NCBI GenBank assembly: GCA_003535195.1
Contig: DOHN01000127.1
Span: 27,810-37,170 of the forward strand
Length of the DNA stretch: 9,361 nucleotides
Direction of reading: 5' to 3'
Source: Ruminiclostridium sp.
Lineage (GTDB): Bacteria > Bacillota > Clostridia > DSM-8532
Made by a program: the position numbers and the translations under genes. Positions 5,870 through 9,361 of the stretch are shown in pieces; positions within the stretch are counted from its first letter, which is position 1; each line of letters starts with the position of its first letter. The notes under the pieces were generated by a model that saw only the letters and a list, made by a program, of their open reading frames with translations, searched no databases and was not told the DNA's origin.

Positions 5870-6892
5870 ATGGTCAAAATGGGGGTAATCGGCGCAGGCC
5901 GTATGGCGATGGTGCATATCCGCGGGATTGTTCGCGGAATTTCAAATATAAAAATCAAATCGGTTGCAGATCCATATATGCCGGATGCCACTAAAGCCGA
6001 GCTTAAGGCGCTGGGAATAGAGAATACTTTTAAAGACCATCGATCGATTTTAGACGATCCTGATATTCAAGCAGTTTTAATTGCATCTTCGACAGACACT
6101 CTGGCACAGTTTTCTGTGGAATCACTCAGGGCCGGTAAACATACATTTTGCGAAAAACCGGTTGGCCGAACAATTCAGAGTATTATGCCTGTTGTTCAAG
6201 CGGTTGATTCCTATCCAGATCTTAAGTACCAGGTTGGTTTTAACAGGCGTTTCGATCACAATTTTCATGCGTTATACGATGCGGTGAAAGAAGGAAAACT
6301 AGGAAAACTGCACTTTCTTCGCATCTGCAGCCGAGATTCAGTAACACCGCCACAGTCTTATGTACGTATTTCCGGCGGTATTTTTCTGGATATGATGATC
6401 CATGATATTGATCTGATTCGTTTTTTTGCCCAGAGTGATGTGGAAGAGGTATATGCGATCGGAAATGTACTAATCGATCAGTATTTTGAGGATGAGGGCG
6501 ATGTGGATACCGCAATTGTCACCCTAAAATTTAGAAACGGCGCAATGGGCGTTATCGACAACAGCAGAAAAGCTGTATATGGCTATGACCAGCGGGCTGA
6601 AATTCACGGTTCTCTGGGTTGTGCAGAGCTCAATAATGATATGAAAAACAGTGTTAATGTTTTAACAGCAGCAGGTATACATAACGAGGGCCCCGTTTGG
6701 GATACATTAGACCGGTATATAGCGGCCTATAAATCAGAGATGATCTCCTTCATTCATGCAATTGAAAACGATCTGACGACGCAGGTCACCATTTATGACA
6801 GCTTGCAGGCCGTTGTAACGGGGCTTGCGTGCAAAAAATCGCTTCATGAGAGAAGACCCGTGAAACTCTCTGAAATTTTAGAAGGTATTTAA
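5870..6892 (+). CDS. Gfo/Idh/MocA oxidoreductase, inositol 2-dehydrogenase-like
   Basis: This 340-aa NAD(P)-dependent dehydrogenase has the length and layout of IolG. The N-terminal Rossmann fold carries GAGRMA (8-13). The conserved EKP motif follows (95-97), with Lys96 as the expected catalytic lysine. The C-terminal sheet domain contains DMMIHD, with Asp174 and His178 matching the catalytic Asp/His pair of inositol dehydrogenases. VYGYDQRAEIHGS (236-248) is also close to the corresponding IolG segment. Family chemistry is oxidation of a ring hydroxyl of a cyclitol or sugar to a ketone. The start is well supported by AGGAGG at 5854-5859, 10 bases upstream. It is the first enzyme gene after the transporter. 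Myo-inositol is one possible substrate, but related family members act on scyllo-inositol, glucose and other sugars, so an iolG symbol is withheld. Confidence 0.9.
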   Translation: MVKMGVIGAGRMAMVHIRGIVRGISNIKIKSVADPYMPDATKAELKALGIENTFKDHRSILDDPDIQAVLIASSTDTLAQFSVESLRAGKHTFCEKPVGRTIQSIMPVVQAVDSYPDLKYQVGFNRRFDHNFHALYDAVKEGKLGKLHFLRICSRDSVTPPQSYVRISGGIFLDMMIHDIDLIRFFAQSDVEEVYAIGNVLIDQYFEDEGDVDTAIVTLKFRNGAMGVIDNSRKAVYGYDQRAEIHGSLGCAELNNDMKNSVNVLTAAGIHNEGPVWDTLDRYIAAYKSEMISFIHAIENDLTTQVTIYDSLQAVVTGLACKKSLHERRPVKLSEILEGI

Positions 6893-6904
6893 GGAGAAAT
6901 TATT

Positions 6905-7975
6905 ATGAAAGCAATCGTACTGAAATCTACCGGAAAAGGCAATGCGGTAAAGATCGCCTATGAAGATCGTCCTACTCCGCAGATAAGAGATCCGCACGAT
7001 ATACAGATAAAGATTCTTGGTGTCGGAATCTGTGGTACGGATTTACATATTTTAATGGATCCTCCGTTGCACCCTGCAAGTCCGGGTATTATATTTGGCC
7101 ATGAATTCTGCGGACAGATAACCGCAACAGGCAGTGCAGTGACCAGGCCGGAAATCGGTGATAAGGTGATTGTCGATCCACATCCGGCTTGTGGCTATTG
7201 TAATAACTGTCGGAGCAATCGGCCTGAGATGTGTGAAAATTTGTTTTTGCACGGAGAAGGTATTGAAGGCCAGGCGGCTACCCGCGGCATTTTCCGTGAC
7301 GGAGGCCTGGCAAGCTATGCGGTTATCCCGGCACACTCGGCTTACAAGATCGCGAAAGATACGCCGTTTAGCAGAATGGCGCTGGCTGAGCCGTTGTCTT
7401 GCGTGGGTTACGGTATTGAAAAGCTTAAAATACAGGCAGGCGAAACGGTATGTATAATGGGAGCGGGACCGATCGGGCAATTGTTCACTGCATTGGCAAA
7501 GGCAAACGGAGCAACAAAGGTGATCGTTTCCGAACCGCATAAGTACCGGCGTGAAAAGGCACTGAAAACCGGTGCAACCCGAGTGGTAGATCCAACCAAA
7601 GAGAATTTGAAGTCCGTTATACTGGAGGAAACGAACGGACTTGGCGTTGACCACTGTATCGAGGCTGTGGGACAGCTGCTCATGGCTGCAATTGATATGG
7701 TGCGCACGGGAGGAAAAGTGCTGATGTTTGGCCACGATGAAACTGCCAACCCGAATATCAAGCTGGGCGAAATTGTTAAGAAGGAAGTGGAAATTCACGG
7801 ATGCTTCCTGGGAAAATATTACTATGAAAAAGCCGCGCGCATCATCGAAAGCAATATCCTGCCCCTGGACGAAATTGCTACGCATACGCTGCCGCTTTCA
7901 GAGTATGAGAAGGGTCTTGAGCTTCTTCGTAACGGTCAGGCGCTGAAGGTTGTCATTTTTCCTGAAGAAGGTTAG
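6905..7975 (+). CDS. Zinc-dependent medium-chain alcohol/polyol dehydrogenase
   Basis: This 356-aa member of the medium-chain dehydrogenase family resembles sorbitol/L-iditol and threonine dehydrogenases. The catalytic zinc site is complete: Cys43 in GICGTD, His66-Glu67 in GHE and Glu162 in AEPLS. The structural zinc site is also present, with Cys96, Cys99, Cys102 and Cys110. The cofactor fold has GAGPIG (186-191) and Glu210 at the end of the second strand; an acidic residue there usually favours NAD over NADP. The predicted reaction is reversible oxidation of a secondary alcohol on a polyol or sugar. AAGGAG (6891-6896) overlaps the stop of the previous gene and lies 8 bases before ATG 6905, so the two dehydrogenases are probably translationally coupled. 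With the IolG-like neighbour it implies two separate oxidation or reduction steps in the same pathway. Confidence 0.93.
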   Translation: MKAIVLKSTGKGNAVKIAYEDRPTPQIRDPHDIQIKILGVGICGTDLHILMDPPLHPASPGIIFGHEFCGQITATGSAVTRPEIGDKVIVDPHPACGYCNNCRSNRPEMCENLFLHGEGIEGQAATRGIFRDGGLASYAVIPAHSAYKIAKDTPFSRMALAEPLSCVGYGIEKLKIQAGETVCIMGAGPIGQLFTALAKANGATKVIVSEPHKYRREKALKTGATRVVDPTKENLKSVILEETNGLGVDHCIEAVGQLLMAAIDMVRTGGKVLMFGHDETANPNIKLGEIVKKEVEIHGCFLGKYYYEKAARIIESNILPLDEIATHTLPLSEYEKGLELLRNGQALKVVIFPEEG

Positions 7976-7987
7976 AGGAGGATTCAA

Positions 7988-8806
7988 ATGGGTGTAAAAT
8001 TTGGCGTATGCCACCATGTCCTCCCCGGCAGCGGAGTGTTTGCACCAAAGTTTGCGAAAGCGGCCGGTCTGGACGGCATGTCGATAGAGTTCGGAAATTA
8101 CCAGGAGGGCTTTCCGCTCTCCATGCGCCATGTGCAGGATGCTTATCTGGAAGCGCAGCAGCAATACGAAATAGAATATCCCAATATTGGTATGAGCGGA
8201 TTTGATTGGATACCTTTTCATGCTCATAAAGGCAGCGCTATTTATCAGATTATAAAACAAGCGTTGCAATTAGCCATTGATGCGGCTGCATACATGAAGA
8301 TTCCGATGGTGTTCATTCCCACATTCGGTGTCAGCACAATCGAGACAGAGGACCAGTTTATGAATGCAGTCAGGATGTTTCAGTATGCCTCGGAATACGC
8401 TGAGAAGAAACATATTACAATCGCATCGGAAAGCGTTATGGATCTGCCCCGGCAGTTACGGCTCTGCGAAGAGGTTAGAAGGCAAAATTTTGGCCTGTTC
8501 TATGACAGCAATAACTTCTTCTTTGAAAAGGGATATGATCAGGTCTCCATGTTATCCGGCATGTATCCTTATATGGTTGATCAACTCCATGTAAAGGATG
8601 GCAAAGCAGGAGTACTTGCCGGTTCATTGCTGGGCGATGGAGACTCAGACTTTGCAGGAACTATGACGTTTTTGAAAGAGAAGAATTTTAGCGGGTGGAT
8701 TATCAGTGAAAACCTATATGGCAAGCAGCCGCTATATCAGATTGGCAGCGACCCGCTTCCTGCGCTGTATAAAGACGTTCAAAGGATGCGGGAGGCCATA
8801 AGCTGA
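7988..8806 (+). CDS. TIM-barrel sugar isomerase/epimerase (xylose isomerase-like, IolI/IolE type)
   Basis: This 272-aa protein belongs to the AP-endonuclease-2-like TIM-barrel superfamily, which includes inosose isomerase IolI (similar length), inosose dehydratase IolE and ketose 3-epimerases. The four metal-binding positions expected of these enzymes are visible: Glu148 (IASES), Asp173 (FYDSNN), His201 (QLHVKDG) and Glu241 (ISEN). The late-barrel GDGDSDF (216-222) also fits. It should be a cytoplasmic divalent-metal enzyme that moves a carbonyl or inverts a centre next to one. AGGAGG (7976-7981) lies six bases before ATG 7988 and follows directly on the dehydrogenase stop. It is the last gene of the plus-strand cluster. 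Its partners make a keto-cyclitol or keto-sugar the likely substrate; isomerase, epimerase and dehydratase cannot be told apart here. Confidence 0.88.
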   Translation: MGVKFGVCHHVLPGSGVFAPKFAKAAGLDGMSIEFGNYQEGFPLSMRHVQDAYLEAQQQYEIEYPNIGMSGFDWIPFHAHKGSAIYQIIKQALQLAIDAAAYMKIPMVFIPTFGVSTIETEDQFMNAVRMFQYASEYAEKKHITIASESVMDLPRQLRLCEEVRRQNFGLFYDSNNFFFEKGYDQVSMLSGMYPYMVDQLHVKDGKAGVLAGSLLGDGDSDFAGTMTFLKEKNFSGWIISENLYGKQPLYQIGSDPLPALYKDVQRMREAIS

Positions 8807-8807
8807 A

Positions 8808-8850
8808 GGAAAAAAGGAGCTATCTCAAATTTTACTTTGAGACAGCTCCT
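8808..8850 (-). terminator. Intrinsic terminator between convergent genes
   Basis: AGGAGCT-A-TCTCAAA (8815-8829) pairs with TTTGAGA-C-AGCTCCT (8836-8850) around TTTTAC: 14 of 15 pairs. Read on the minus strand the stem is followed by TTTTTT and then CC (8815 down to 8808), a textbook terminator for the HicB-like gene ending at 8887. On the plus strand the hairpin lies 8 bases past the isomerase stop, with an A run before it but no T run after it. It may still halt or stabilise that transcript. Confidence 0.8.
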
Positions 8851-8886
8851 ATGTTAACCCGGCAGGCTGTCATCAAGCGGGAAATC

Positions 8887-9270
8887 TTATAAATTTAATT
8901 TTTCTTTAAGAGCTTCCTGGAGAACCTGCGAAAAGTTGACGCCTTCTTTTTCAGCAACGTCCTTCAACCAGCTCGGTAATGTGACGTTAGTTCTTACAGC
9001 ACGATTATTATGCGCACGTCGATAAGCATTAAAATCAACATCAACCAAAGTAGCAATTTCATTCGGAGCATGGGGGAGGATAAGGTTAGAAGGTTCAGGA
9101 ATTTTTCTACCTGCATCTTCTTCACAAACACCCCATAGACCGATTGCTTCACGTGCCATAGCTATTGCATCGGCAATATCATTCCCTTCGGTATTAATAT
9201 GCAGATCAGGCACAGTAACCACGTAGCCGCGTTCCGCTGGGGTAAGTATAATAGGATAAACATTTTTCAT
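8887..9270 (-). CDS. HicB-family antitoxin-like protein with ribbon-helix-helix domain
   Basis: This 127-aa protein has the two-part structure of HicB antitoxins. Residues 1-45 form the partial RNase-H-like fold (YPIILTPAERGYVVTVPDL, then DIADAIAMAREAI). The middle segment IGLWGVCEEDAGRKIPEPS is typical of the clostridial subgroup. The tail from about residue 92 (RTNVTLPSWLKDVAEKEG...) is a ribbon-helix-helix DNA-binding domain. In a complete system HicB neutralises the HicA mRNA interferase and represses its own operon. No HicA gene is seen: the far side is a convergent isomerase gene, and the upstream reading frame does not resemble HicA. AGGAGG at 9279-9284 lies 8 bases before ATG 9270. 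It may therefore be a solitary or diverged antitoxin, or an autonomous regulator. Confidence 0.88.
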   Translation of the reverse strand: MKNVYPIILTPAERGYVVTVPDLHINTEGNDIADAIAMAREAIGLWGVCEEDAGRKIPEPSNLILPHAPNEIATLVDVDFNAYRRAHNNRAVRTNVTLPSWLKDVAEKEGVNFSQVLQEALKEKLNL

Positions 9271-9300
9271 ATATAATTCCTCCTGTAAGACGGATAGGGC

Positions 9301-9360
9301 TTATTCTAACTCTTGCCGCTTAATTATTGCTTTTGCGAGCATTTCGTTTATTTCGGTGTG
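9301..9360 (-). CDS. Possible C-terminal end of an upstream gene (cut by the window edge)
   Basis: On the minus strand one frame from the window edge reads HTEINEMLAKAIIKRQELE and stops at TAA (9301-9303), 30 bases before the HicB-like start. The sequence is amphipathic and charged, like the end of a real protein. Only 19 residues are visible, so neither its coding status nor its family is secure. It does not look like the C-terminus of HicA. If real, it would be co-transcribed with the HicB-like gene and is the best place to look for a partner toxin. Confidence 0.35.
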   Translation of the reverse strand, partial: HTEINEMLAKAIIKRQELE

Positions 9361-9361
9361 A

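Noticed and set aside
5761..5994. A 77-aa plus-strand frame running through the stem-loop into the oxidoreductase gene
   Set aside because: It spans the hairpin arms, then reads the oxidoreductase 5' end in another frame (NRRINRYGQNGGNRRR). It has no ribosome site and no protein-like pattern.
7052..7885. A 277-aa open frame on the minus strand inside the zinc dehydrogenase gene
   Set aside because: It lies wholly antisense to a gene with complete zinc and cofactor motifs. Its translation is rich in Cys, His, Arg and Ser, as expected for a shadow frame, and it has no family features.
1..9361. CRISPR array, tRNA or rRNA genes, transposase genes, prophage genes
   Set aside because: No regularly spaced repeats, cloverleaf-like sequence, rRNA signature, transposase or phage protein motifs were seen on either strand.

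Overview
The window looks like chromosomal DNA from a low-to-moderate GC member of the Bacillota, most likely an anaerobic clostridial or related lineage. The pointers are strong AGGAGG-type ribosome binding sites, a DUF3810-like gene start, a sugar ABC transporter with a lipoprotein binding protein, and a HicB protein of the kind common in these bacteria. The genus cannot be fixed from the sequence.

Layout. (1) Positions 1-640, minus strand: the 5' end of a membrane protein resembling DUF3810 (1-161), a small unrecognised ORF with a good ribosome site (253-456), and a coding-like tail with no convincing start (497-637). (2) Positions 741-8806, plus strand: a complete sugar or polyol uptake and oxidation locus. 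It holds a LacI-family regulator; a 381-bp control region with an AT-rich terminator, a candidate promoter and a 20-bp palindrome centred on CG; an ATPase, permease and binding lipoprotein of the ribose type; then an inositol-dehydrogenase-like oxidoreductase, a zinc-dependent medium-chain dehydrogenase and a TIM-barrel sugar isomerase/epimerase. (3) Positions 8815-9361, minus strand: a strong hairpin between convergent genes, a HicB-like antitoxin with a ribbon-helix-helix tail, and the last codons of another reading frame at the window edge.

How it works together (inference). The regulator probably senses the imported sugar or polyol, or a product of it, and represses from the palindrome just downstream of the promoter. 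The ABC system imports the substrate. The IolG-like enzyme, the zinc dehydrogenase and the isomerase then oxidise and rearrange it without prior phosphorylation. The locus has no kinase, aldolase, dehydratase or hydrolase, so it looks like a module that converts a cyclitol or rare sugar into something handled elsewhere. The gene set resembles inositol catabolism (IolG plus IolI-like steps) but is not the canonical iol operon, and the true substrate is the main open question. Hairpins flank the binding-protein gene on both sides, which would fit differential mRNA stability favouring the binding protein.
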